This document shows positions 1 through 7,201 of a stretch of 64,000 nt of DNA, piece by piece. Numbering within the stretch: position 1 is the first letter of the stretch; the number at the start of each line of letters is the position of its first letter. The translations under genes were made by a program, and so were the position numbers. The notes beneath the pieces are model-generated. The model was not told the origin of the DNA. It saw only the letters and a list, made by a program, of their open reading frames with translations, and did not search any database. Where the stretch lies: the NCBI RefSeq assembly GCF_009192765.1, contig NZ_VOHQ01000006.1:62001-126000 (forward strand), in the 5' to 3' direction. The DNA comes from Agriterribacter humi (GTDB lineage Bacteria > Bacteroidota > Bacteroidia > Chitinophagales > Chitinophagaceae).

Positions 1-560
1 GTAACCGTTCCTCCCGTACCGGCCGTACTAACTAAGTGTGTAATCTTGCCGTCTGTTTGTTCCCATATTTCCGGGCCCGTAGTTTCATAATGCGCTATGC
101 GATTGGCAGGATTATCGTATTGATTGCACAAAAAGGAGTCGGGAATTTCCTTCGCTAATCTTTTGGCAACAGAATAATAGCTTTTAGGGTCATCCGGTTC
201 AACATTAGTAGGACAAACAATTACTTCGGCTCCTACGGCTTTCAGTATATCAAACTTTTCTTTGGATTGTTTATCGGTAGAAGTGAAAATGCATTTGTAT
301 CCTTTTACACTGGCCACCAAGGCAAGCCCCATACCAGTATTGCCCGAGGTACATTCAATGATGGTGCCGCCGGGTTTTAGTTTGCCTTCCTTTTCCGCCA
401 CCTCAATCATCTTCAGCGCCATCCGGTCTTTTATAGAGTTACCGGGATTAAAATAATCCACTTTTGCAGCTACCATACAGGGTAGCCCTTTGGTTATTTT
501 ATTTAATCTTATCAAGGGCGTATTACCAATGGTTTCGAGTATATCGTTTTTAATAGTCAT
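1..560 (-). CDS. PLP-dependent cysteine synthase / cystathionine beta-synthase family protein (partial, C-terminus outside window)
   Basis: The minus strand is open from an ATG at 560 to the window edge, about 186 residues. The N-terminus reads NDILETIGNTPLIRLNKI. It is followed by the Schiff-base lysine motif NPGNSIKDR, the substrate loop TSGNTG and the PLP-phosphate loop GTGGT at the cut edge. These mark fold-type II beta-replacing enzymes that make cysteine from O-acetylserine or cystathionine from serine and homocysteine. The stretch EPDDPKSYYSVAKRLA and the later TTGPEIWEQT resemble cystathionine beta-synthase-like members more than classical CysK, but the C-terminus is missing, so the substrate cannot be decided. 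A TATCTTTA box (minus strand, 581-588) is a possible -7 element. Sulfur genes also lie at the right end of the window, not adjacent. Confidence 0.88.
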   Translation of the reverse strand, partial: MTIKNDILETIGNTPLIRLNKITKGLPCMVAAKVDYFNPGNSIKDRMALKMIEVAEKEGKLKPGGTIIECTSGNTGMGLALVASVKGYKCIFTSTDKQSKEKFDILKAVGAEVIVCPTNVEPDDPKSYYSVAKRLAKEIPDSFLCNQYDNPANRIAHYETTGPEIWEQTDGKITHLVSTAGTGGTV

Positions 561-616
561 GCTATAATTTTCTGTTGCAGTAAAGATACAATTTCAAAGG
601 CTTTGTGTCCTTTATT

Positions 617-928
617 ATGAACAGGCACTTTATGTCTTTAAAAGCAAGTGTTAAACAAACAAAAGGCGGGAAAACTGTTTTTGCAGTAAATGATGATATG
701 TATTCCATTACGGGCAATATAGCTATAGCGTCAGACAAAGGAACAATGAATGGAAAGATAGTTGAACCATTGATCAGTAAAATGAGTTGCGGAGATATTA
801 CTGAAGGAAACATTGAATTTAAGATAGATACTACTACGCCGGTATTGGATTTTGGAAATGGCGAATGCGATAAAAAAGGAACGGTGCAAATAGGCGCCTC
901 CAGCTTTCCTGTTGATTTTCCTTTTTAA
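617..928 (+). CDS. Small hypothetical protein, possibly a 5'-truncated remnant
   Basis: An open frame of 103 codons from ATG 617 (a GTG at 605 would add four residues) ends at TAA 926-928, two bases before the convergent S41 peptidase stop. No signal peptide is visible. The C-terminal half alternates short hydrophobic and polar stretches and ends in a DFGNGECDKKGTVQI-like segment. I have the impression that such endings occur in Bacteroidota surface or lipoprotein beta-sandwich proteins, but I do not recognise a family. Only about 56 bases separate its start from the divergent cysteine-synthase gene, so it either shares a very compact promoter or is the tail of a larger lost gene. Function unknown. 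Confidence 0.5.
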   Translation: MNRHFMSLKASVKQTKGGKTVFAVNDDMYSITGNIAIASDKGTMNGKIVEPLISKMSCGDITEGNIEFKIDTTTPVLDFGNGECDKKGTVQIGASSFPVDFPF

Positions 929-930
929 AT

Positions 931-2532
931 TTACTGTTCATTCAATTCCTCCAGCGCTTTTATAACCATCGGATCCTTTGCATTGTTTACTTCATAAAAT
1001 CCTTCATTCCGCCACTGCTGCCGCGCAAACAGGCTTTTCAGTCTGCGTATTATAAATTGCGTATCTGCTGCAGGCATGGTATTTATTTTAATACTGTCGT
1101 GTAATGCAAATGCGGCAAATGCATTCCAAACCTGTCCGCCGTGGCGGATATCAAATCCTTTTTCGAAATCAGCAGGATTTGCAAATAATTTAAAATGATC
1201 AATATGATCTACATAATACCGGTATACAAAATTTCCAATAGTGTTTTTTGTATACAATTGAGCTACTTTATTACTAATGCCCGTTGTATCCATAGCAACA
1301 AAAACATCCGGCGTTATACCGCCGCCACCATATACCAATTTGCCCTTTGGTGTATGATACGGCTCACCCGTAGCCATTTTATTGCTGTCGGCATTGATCA
1401 ATGCACCATTATGATAACGATCGTATAATTCTTCATTATAACTTTCAATGCCTTTATCGTATGGCTTTTGTATAGAACGCCCCAGCGGGGTATAATAACG
1501 GGCAATGGTTAACCGTAAAGCAGAACCATCATTCAGGTTATATTGCTCCTGCACCAGCCCCTTTCCAAAGCTTCTTCTGCCAATTACCTCGGCTCTGTCC
1601 CAATCCTGTAGAGCGCCGGTAAGCACTTCACTGGCAGAAGCAGATCCTTCATCTATCAGCACTATTAATTTTCCTTTTTCAAAGATTCCTTCCCGTCTTG
1701 CCCTGAATTCCTGCTTTTTTACGTGGTCTCCCTGTGTGTAAACGATGAGCTTATTGCCATCTAAGAACTCATCGGCAATCTCTACAGACTCCTGCAAAAT
1801 ACCGCCACCGTTGCCCCGCAGGTCGAGTATTAATTTCTCTACGCCATTTTCTTTTAACTTTTGCATGGCTTCCATAAATTCCTCGTAAGTGGTTTCAGAA
1901 AATTTGTTGAGGCGGATATAACCCGTTGCCGGGGCAATCATATAACCTGCGTCTAACGAGTAGAGCGGAATAATACCCCTGGTAATCGTAAACTGCTTTA
2001 TCTCCCTGCCACGAAGAAGGGTAACCTGCACTTTTGAGCCATGTAAACCCCTGAGCAATTGTTTTACTTCATCGGAATCGGTGTTGTTGCCTGCTACAGT
2101 TGAATCGCCTATTTTTAAAAACTTGTCGCCGGGATGTAAACCGGCATCTTCCGAAGGACTGCCTTTAAGCACGCTCAGTACGTGAATGGTATCATTAAAA
2201 ATATTGAACTCAATGCCAATGCCTTCAAATTTGCCCGCAAGATCTTCATTTACCTGTTGTAAATCGCTCGATGGAATAAAGATGGAATGAGGATCCAGGT
2301 GGCTCAGCATTTCTTCAATTGCGGCATCGGCAAGCGTGTCGGTTTGTATAGGATCAACATATCTTTTCGAGATAAGATCAAGCACTTCCTGAACTGTTCC
2401 TTTTCGCTCGGCAGAAAAAAAACGGGCTGTAACCGGCATTTTTTCTTTCATCTTATATCCCAGAAACATTCCGCCAATCATTACTATGGAAAAGATCAGC
2501 GGCAGCCAGAGCTTTAATTTATTATTAACCAT
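931..2532 (-). CDS. S41 family C-terminal processing peptidase
   Basis: A membrane-anchored periplasmic serine protease of the CtpA/Prc type, about 533 residues. I start it at ATG 2532 (MVNNKLKLWLPLIFSIVMIG) rather than the upstream GTG 2574, because this gives a clean N-terminal signal anchor. A PDZ domain follows at roughly residues 95-180 (GIGIEFNIF, then GDKFLKIGD). The S41 core contains the GSASASEVLTGAL motif near residue 297 with the catalytic Ser, and RRSFGKGLVQ near residue 322 with the catalytic Lys. The spacing of about 25 residues is normal for the family. It is divergent from the amino-sugar kinase gene, with 61 bases between the starts. Family members trim C-termini of periplasmic and envelope proteins; the substrate here is unknown. 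Confidence 0.93.
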   Translation of the reverse strand: MVNNKLKLWLPLIFSIVMIGGMFLGYKMKEKMPVTARFFSAERKGTVQEVLDLISKRYVDPIQTDTLADAAIEEMLSHLDPHSIFIPSSDLQQVNEDLAGKFEGIGIEFNIFNDTIHVLSVLKGSPSEDAGLHPGDKFLKIGDSTVAGNNTDSDEVKQLLRGLHGSKVQVTLLRGREIKQFTITRGIIPLYSLDAGYMIAPATGYIRLNKFSETTYEEFMEAMQKLKENGVEKLILDLRGNGGGILQESVEIADEFLDGNKLIVYTQGDHVKKQEFRARREGIFEKGKLIVLIDEGSASASEVLTGALQDWDRAEVIGRRSFGKGLVQEQYNLNDGSALRLTIARYYTPLGRSIQKPYDKGIESYNEELYDRYHNGALINADSNKMATGEPYHTPKGKLVYGGGGITPDVFVAMDTTGISNKVAQLYTKNTIGNFVYRYYVDHIDHFKLFANPADFEKGFDIRHGGQVWNAFAAFALHDSIKINTMPAADTQFIIRRLKSLFARQQWRNEGFYEVNNAKDPMVIKALEELNEQ

Positions 2533-2550
2533 CAGTCTGTATTTGTATAT

Positions 2551-2558
2551 TATCTTTG
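2551..2558 (+). promoter_or_regulatory. Candidate Bacteroidota -7 box for the kinase-murQ pair
   Basis: TATCTTTG matches the Bacteroidota TAnnTTTG -7 consensus exactly and lies 36 bases upstream of the kinase ATG at 2594. No good TTTG -33 box is seen at 17-23 bases upstream, so this is only a half-match. Confidence 0.35.
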
Positions 2559-2593
2559 AGAGCACGAATTTCACGAAATAAGTTCAATTAAAG

Positions 2594-3439
2594 ATGTCAT
2601 CTGTAAAATTGATAGCCGATAGCGGGGCAACTAAGGCCGAATGGTGTTTATTGCAGGGCAAAAAGAAAAAGAGCATTTTTACCCAGGGGATCAGCCCCTA
2701 TTTTTTTGATACCGCTCAAATAACGAACATACTGGAAAAGGAATTGCTTCCTTCCCTTAAGGGTATAAAAGTAGATGAAGTTTACTATTATGGAACAGGA
2801 TGCATAAACCCCAACAATAACCAGATCGTAAAGCGATCCATAAAAAATATTTTTAAAGAATTAACTAAGGTTGAAGTTACACATGATGTGATGGCGGCAG
2901 CCAGGGCGTTATATGCCGACGATAAAGGTGTAGCCTGTATTCTGGGAACCGGATCCAGTTCCTGCTATTACAACGGGAAAAAAATAGTGATCAATAAACC
3001 CGGATTGGGTTATGTGCTGGGTGATGAAGGCAGCGGGGCCTATCTCGGTAAAAAGGTATTGCAATATTATTTATATAATACTTTCGATGAGGAACTGACG
3101 GGACGTTTTAATATCAAATACAATATAGGCACTACAGACATCCTGGAAAGTGTATACAAAAAGCCGCTGGCCAACCGTTACCTGGCATCTTTTACTCCTT
3201 TTTTATCTGAAAATCGCGGGCATTATATGATTGAAAATATAATAGAGGATGCGCTAAATGATTTCTTCTTTCATCATATTTGTAAATTCAGGGAAAGCTG
3301 GACTTTACCTGTCAGTTTTGTTGGCGGAGTGTCGTATTATTTTCAGGATGTGCTGAAAGAACTTTGCCGGTCGTACGAATTTACAATGGGGAAAATATTA
3401 AAAAACCCGATGGAAGGACTTGCTGTGTATCATCAGTAA
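2594..3439 (+). CDS. BadF/BadG/BcrA/BcrD-type amino-sugar kinase (candidate MurNAc/GlcNAc kinase)
   Basis: A 281-residue ASKHA-fold kinase. ADSGATKAEW at residues 8-17 is the phosphate-1 loop, and ILGTGSSS near residue 118 is the phosphate-2 loop. The GDEGSGAYLGKK segment is typical of N-acetylglucosamine kinase-like BadF proteins. The neighbour 60 bases downstream is murQ on the same strand. In the Bacteroidota member Tannerella forsythia a kinase of this family (MurK) phosphorylates N-acetylmuramic acid and is encoded beside murQ, so I infer a MurNAc kinase. A GlcNAc kinase remains possible, because sequence alone does not separate the two. Cytoplasmic; peptidoglycan recycling. Confidence 0.85.
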   Translation: MSSVKLIADSGATKAEWCLLQGKKKKSIFTQGISPYFFDTAQITNILEKELLPSLKGIKVDEVYYYGTGCINPNNNQIVKRSIKNIFKELTKVEVTHDVMAAARALYADDKGVACILGTGSSSCYYNGKKIVINKPGLGYVLGDEGSGAYLGKKVLQYYLYNTFDEELTGRFNIKYNIGTTDILESVYKKPLANRYLASFTPFLSENRGHYMIENIIEDALNDFFFHHICKFRESWTLPVSFVGGVSYYFQDVLKELCRSYEFTMGKILKNPMEGLAVYHQ

Positions 3440-3499
3440 CCTTAGATGTAATGAAATGTTATATTTATCACTATACATCCATTGTAATTAATATAGCTT

Positions 3500-4318
3500 A
3501 TGGCATCTTTTATAAAGATCACGGAACAACCTTCTGCTTACCGCCACCTCGAAAAAATGCCTGTTGCCGAAATTCTTACCCATATCAATGATGAAGATAA
3601 AACAGTTCCCTATGCTATAGAAAAAATGATTCCGCAAATTGAAAGATTAGTGGTAGTTGCTGTAGACAAAATGCTGGCGGGCGGCAGGTTGTTTTACATT
3701 GGCGCCGGAACCAGCGGGAGATTGGCTATAGTAGATGCCAGCGAATGTCCGCCTACATATGGCGTATCGCCCAACCTGGTTATTGGCATAATTGCAGGCG
3801 GAAAAAAAGCGATGACACAGCCCGTTGAATTTGCAGAGGATAGCCTTACCCAGGGATGGGACGATTTGCAAAAACACCATGTAAATAATAAAGATGTGGT
3901 AATAGGCATAGCGGCAAGTGGTACCACGCCTTATGTAATAGCCGCATTAAAAAACTGCCGCGAAAATGGAATTATAACAGGTTGTATAACCAACAATCCC
4001 GGATCACCCTTAACAAAGCAAGCCGATTATCCTATTGAACTGGCTGTAGGCCCCGAATTTGTAACAGGCAGCACACGCATGAAAAGTGGCACTTCCCAAA
4101 AGCTGGTGCTCAATATGATCTCCACTGCTATTATGATTCAATTGGGCAGGGTAGAAGATAATAAAATGGTGAACATGCAGTTGAGCAACCAAAAGTTATT
4201 GGACAGAGGCGCTAAAATGCTGATGGAAAAATTACCGGGTACGGATTATACCAAAGCCAAAGCCCTGCTGGTAAAATATGGGAGTGTAAAGAAAGCCATG
4301 GAATCGGCAGGTGGGTAA
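3500..4318 (+). CDS. murQ: N-acetylmuramic acid 6-phosphate etherase
   Basis: A 272-residue SIS-domain protein. The sugar-phosphate loop GAGTSGRLAIVDASECPPTYG starts near residue 68, and the acidic EFAEDS segment near residue 111 is where the MurQ family carries a conserved catalytic glutamate. VTGSTRMKSGTSQK is a second diagnostic family motif. It cleaves the lactyl ether of MurNAc-6-phosphate to give GlcNAc-6-phosphate and D-lactate. Starting at ATG 3500 gives a protein slightly shorter than the E. coli enzyme (about 298), with all core motifs present. It lies directly after the kinase that probably supplies its substrate. No phosphotransferase transporter gene is present, so MurNAc import must use another route. 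Confidence 0.95.
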   Translation: MASFIKITEQPSAYRHLEKMPVAEILTHINDEDKTVPYAIEKMIPQIERLVVVAVDKMLAGGRLFYIGAGTSGRLAIVDASECPPTYGVSPNLVIGIIAGGKKAMTQPVEFAEDSLTQGWDDLQKHHVNNKDVVIGIAASGTTPYVIAALKNCRENGIITGCITNNPGSPLTKQADYPIELAVGPEFVTGSTRMKSGTSQKLVLNMISTAIMIQLGRVEDNKMVNMQLSNQKLLDRGAKMLMEKLPGTDYTKAKALLVKYGSVKKAMESAGG

Positions 4319-4614
4319 AAGCACTAAGAACCGAATCGCAAAAAACAAATTATATACAGATGATTCGTGCCACGGCGGACATGCTACCAATGACAAATAA
4401 AGTTAAATCCGAAGCCTGAATTTCGAAATCCGACGCCCATACAACCATAAACGATAAATCCAATATTGAAACTAATTTTTCCCTGCAACCTGTGTAGTAC
4501 TCACCACTCAGCATTCAGGTATTCATCCTGTTGTTAGTAGTTAATCACCTGAAAGCCGAATGCTGAAAGCTGACTACTGATAGCTGATTGCCATAAATCA
4601 TAAACCTGTACGTT
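4319..4614. repeat. Intergenic stretch with dispersed repeat-like segments
   Basis: There is no convincing ORF. It contains segments that recur elsewhere in the window. AAATCCGAAGCCTGAA near 4405 resembles a segment near 28624, TACAGATGATTCGTGCC near 4356 resembles one near 28690, and CTCACCACTCAGCATTCAGG near 4500 with the following ATCCTGTTGTTAGTAGTT resembles 27164-27205. The copies are diverged and shuffled in order, which suggests an old non-coding repeat family. Confidence 0.5.
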
Positions 4615-5796
4615 ATGTTTGAACAAAAAAAGAATATCTGCGCCATTGGACTATGCCTGTTATGCCTGGTTTCCCTTCACGCCGTATCACAAACAGCAGG
4701 CAACGATGTTAGGTTCAAAAAATATCATTTGTGGGATGAATTTTATACAGAAGCCGCTACCGTAGCTGATGTTAATAAGGATGGCAGAATGGATATCATA
4801 GCCGGCGCCAGGTGGTTTGAAGCACCGGACTGGAAGGCGCATGATATATGGAAGCACAAAAAATTTGATTACACCAAAGGGTACAGCGATTCCTTCCTCA
4901 ATTTTGCCATTGATGTAAATGAAGATGGGTGGATGGATTTGATTTGTTTCGATTTCCCGGGTAAAGAAGTGTATTGGTTCGAAAATCCAAAAGGTGCTGA
5001 TATGCTTTGGAAAAGATACCTGATTGATTCCATCGCTTCCAACGAATCGCCAATGGCGGTTGATATTAATAATGACGGCAAAACGGATTTGGTATTTGGG
5101 AATGAAAAGCTTGGACAAATGGCCTGGTTCAGCACGGTGGTAAAAAACAATAAAGTGAGCTGGCAACGGCATCCCATAAGCGAAGCAAATGCCAAAGGTG
5201 TTGGCATGTTTTCGCACGGATTGGGTTGGGGAGATATTAACGGCGATGGTATTAAAGACGTGATGATCCGCGGCGGCTGGTGGGAAGCGCCCCAAGACAC
5301 GAAAACCTTTCCCTGGATATTTCATGAGGCTGATTTGGGAGCATCATGCGCGCAAATGATCACTTATGATTTTGATGGCGATGGCGATAATGATGTGCTT
5401 ACCAGCTCTGCGCATGATTATGGCGTATGGTGGCATGAACAGATACGTGATGGTAAAGGGCAGATCGCTTTTAAAACGCATGCCATTGACACCACTTTTT
5501 CTGAAGGCCATAGCATCGTATTGCAGGATGTTAACGGCGATGGCCTGCCGGATTTTATCACCGGTAAACGATTTTTCTCTCACCAGGGCAAGGGACCCGG
5601 CGGACTGGAACCTGCGGTATTGTATTGGTTTGAATTATTGAAAGATGGAAAGAACAGGCCCGTGTGGGCACGTCATCTCATTGATAACAATTCGGGAGTG
5701 GGCATACAGTTCATTACGGAAGATATGAATAAGGATGGTAAGCCGGATATTGTTATCGGTAATAAAAATGGTGTGTATTATTTTGAGCAGGAATAG
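4615..5796 (+). CDS. Secreted FG-GAP/VCBS repeat protein (probable seven-bladed beta-propeller)
   Basis: 393 residues with an N-terminal signal peptide (ICAIGLCLLCLVSLHAVSQT, cleavage probably near residue 27). Seven D-x-[ND]-x-D-G-x-x-D calcium-loop motifs are spread evenly: DVNKDGRMD, DVNEDGWMD, DINNDGKTD, DINGDGIKD, DFDGDGDND, DVNGDGLPD and DMNKDGKPD. This matches an FG-GAP/VCBS-type propeller as in integrin alpha heads. Each motif is followed by a hydrophobic strand and often by a WF or YWFE pair. The protein is probably periplasmic or on the surface. FG-GAP proteins often occur with carbohydrate metabolism in Bacteroidota, but no catalytic motif is seen here. The gene stands alone between two intergenic regions; the molecular function is unknown. 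Confidence 0.85.
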   Translation: MFEQKKNICAIGLCLLCLVSLHAVSQTAGNDVRFKKYHLWDEFYTEAATVADVNKDGRMDIIAGARWFEAPDWKAHDIWKHKKFDYTKGYSDSFLNFAIDVNEDGWMDLICFDFPGKEVYWFENPKGADMLWKRYLIDSIASNESPMAVDINNDGKTDLVFGNEKLGQMAWFSTVVKNNKVSWQRHPISEANAKGVGMFSHGLGWGDINGDGIKDVMIRGGWWEAPQDTKTFPWIFHEADLGASCAQMITYDFDGDGDNDVLTSSAHDYGVWWHEQIRDGKGQIAFKTHAIDTTFSEGHSIVLQDVNGDGLPDFITGKRFFSHQGKGPGGLEPAVLYWFELLKDGKNRPVWARHLIDNNSGVGIQFITEDMNKDGKPDIVIGNKNGVYYFEQE

Positions 5797-5840
5797 AAGG
5801 GAAATGGGACGGGGTAATCGCTTGTTGATAAAATTAGAAC

Positions 5841-5877
5841 AATTATTTGTTTCATTTTAAAACAATAATTATTTTTG
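5841..5877 (+). promoter_or_regulatory. Promoter with overlapping inverted repeat (TA operon operator)
   Basis: TTTG at 5846-5849, a 20-base spacer and TATTTTTG at 5870-5877 fit the Bacteroidota TTTG/TAnnTTTG promoter. The imperfect inverted repeat AATTATTTGTTT (5841-5852) and AAACAATAATT (5860-5870) covers the -33 box and spacer. An operator in this position would let the HTH antitoxin block its own promoter, as in many type II systems. The start codon is at 5906. Confidence 0.5.
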
Positions 5878-5905
5878 CTCAGTTCACTTGTAATTAACAA
5901 ATGAT

Positions 5906-6709
5906 ATGAGTACAAAACTGTCACAAAAACAAATTGGTCAAAGGATAACTGAACTTCGTAAAATGAAGGGGTTATCTCAAGAAGATTTAGCGAAAAGTGT
6001 CAAGATTTCAAGACCTTCTTTGGCTCAAATAGAGTTGGGTAACAGAACTGTTGATGTTCTTGAACTGCAACGCTTGTCAATGATGCTGGGTTTTTCTTTG
6101 GATGATTTTGTGTCTAAAGATTTTTCAGTTAGTCAGGATGCAGAAGTTAAAGCCGAAGCAAAGGCAAAGAAAACAGAAGAGCGTATTTCTGTCCCAACGC
6201 TACGGGTCAATAAATTTAAGAATGTCCTCCTTTATATTTTAGAAAGATGTGCCGGTAAACCAAATGTCGGTGAAACGGTGCTATATAAGCTACTCTATTT
6301 TTCCGACTTTAATTATTATGAGCTGTATGAGGAACATTTAACTGGCGCTAAATACCGAAAGCTGCCTTATGGTCCTGTTCCGCAAAAGTTGGATGCTATC
6401 ATTACTCAAATGATGGGAAGCGGGCAAATACAAAGAATTAAAACCAACTACTTTGACAAAATTCAAACCCGTTACATTCCGCTTGTGAAAGCAGATTTAA
6501 CCGAACTGAAAGCCAGCGAAAAAGAAGTCATTGATAAGGTTATTCAGCAACTAAGTGATTGGAGTGCGGCTGCCATAAGCAATTATTCTCATCAGGATAT
6601 GCCTTGGTTGGCATCTAAAGAAGGAGAAGAAATAAATTACGAATTGGCTTTTTACAGAGATGCTCCCTTCTCTGTAAGAAATTACGGAGACGAAATTGAA
6701 GAAAAATGA
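5906..6709 (+). CDS. HTH (XRE) - Panacea/DUF4065 domain antitoxin-like protein
   Basis: 267 residues. Residues 8-65 form a Cro/C1-type helix-turn-helix (KQIGQRITELRKMKGLSQEDLAK, then SRPSLAQIELGNRTVDVLEL). After a charged Ala/Glu/Lys linker, residues 105-225 match the Panacea (DUF4065, SocA-like) domain, with VGETVLYKLLYFSDFNYYE and TGAKYRKLPYGPVPQKLDAI as typical parts. Panacea domains are known as promiscuous antitoxin modules that neutralise different toxins. Its stop overlaps the start of the next gene by four bases (ATGA, 6706-6709), so the two are translationally coupled, antitoxin first. The HTH probably binds the inverted repeat over its own promoter. The region is AT-richer than its surroundings, consistent with horizontal acquisition. 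Confidence 0.85.
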   Translation: MSTKLSQKQIGQRITELRKMKGLSQEDLAKSVKISRPSLAQIELGNRTVDVLELQRLSMMLGFSLDDFVSKDFSVSQDAEVKAEAKAKKTEERISVPTLRVNKFKNVLLYILERCAGKPNVGETVLYKLLYFSDFNYYELYEEHLTGAKYRKLPYGPVPQKLDAIITQMMGSGQIQRIKTNYFDKIQTRYIPLVKADLTELKASEKEVIDKVIQQLSDWSAAAISNYSHQDMPWLASKEGEEINYELAFYRDAPFSVRNYGDEIEEK

Positions 6710-7050
6710 CTTTTGATGAACTTGCGGAGTTTAAGAAGGATTTGAAAAGCCTTTTAAAAAAATACAGAACGCTTAACGATGATTTGGACGTGGTGAAAAA
6801 AGTATTAGAAGTAACACCACATGAAAAACCACCGTTTAGTTTTCGTATTGATAATTTGGGTTTGGAAACTTGTGTTATTAAAGTAAAAAAGATTGCGTGT
6901 AAAGCATTAAAAGGTAGAGGTGTAAATTCCGGATTGAGACTAATTTATGCTCACTTTGAAAAAGAACAAAAAATAGCATTCATTGAACTTTATCATAAGA
7001 ACGATAAAGAGAATGAGGACAAACAAAGAATTTTAAACAATTTTAAATAA
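6706..7050 (+). CDS. RelE/ParE-like toxin of the Panacea pair
   Basis: 114 residues, starting in the ATGA overlap with the antitoxin gene. The N-terminal half is helical and lysine-rich (FKKDLKSLLKKYRTLNDDLD). The C-terminal half has the basic GRGVNSGLRLIYAHF strand followed by KIAFIELYHKNDKENEDKQRI. That order (basic R-x-[IL]-Y strand, then a hydrophobic strand ending in a Y/H/K cluster) is the pattern of RelE/YoeB/HigB mRNA interferases. I infer a ribosome-dependent RNase toxin. Catalytic residues in this superfamily vary, so ParE-type gyrase inhibition is also possible. The position after an HTH-Panacea gene is the strongest evidence. Confidence 0.7.
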   Translation: MTFDELAEFKKDLKSLLKKYRTLNDDLDVVKKVLEVTPHEKPPFSFRIDNLGLETCVIKVKKIACKALKGRGVNSGLRLIYAHFEKEQKIAFIELYHKNDKENEDKQRILNNFK

Positions 7051-7201
7051 ACAATATCATGAAAATTTAGAAAACTCAGGTAAAGAATGGTCAGCAAAAG
7101 CAGGAAAAAATTGCTTCATTTAATAATGAAATCTAATGGTTTCCACTGCCCCGGTACCTGTCTCACGTACCAGGTTCATTAATAAATTCAATGCCCTGAA
7201 A

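Noticed and set aside
4687-5325. 212-codon minus-strand frame opposite the FG-GAP gene
   Set aside because: It is the antisense shadow of repeated Asp/Gly/Trp codons in the propeller gene; it lacks domain or start support.
7120-7198. Short minus-strand reading ALNLLMNLVRETGTGAVETI
   Set aside because: It is too short and has no start or recognisable family. It could be a gene relic, but evidence is insufficient to annotate it.
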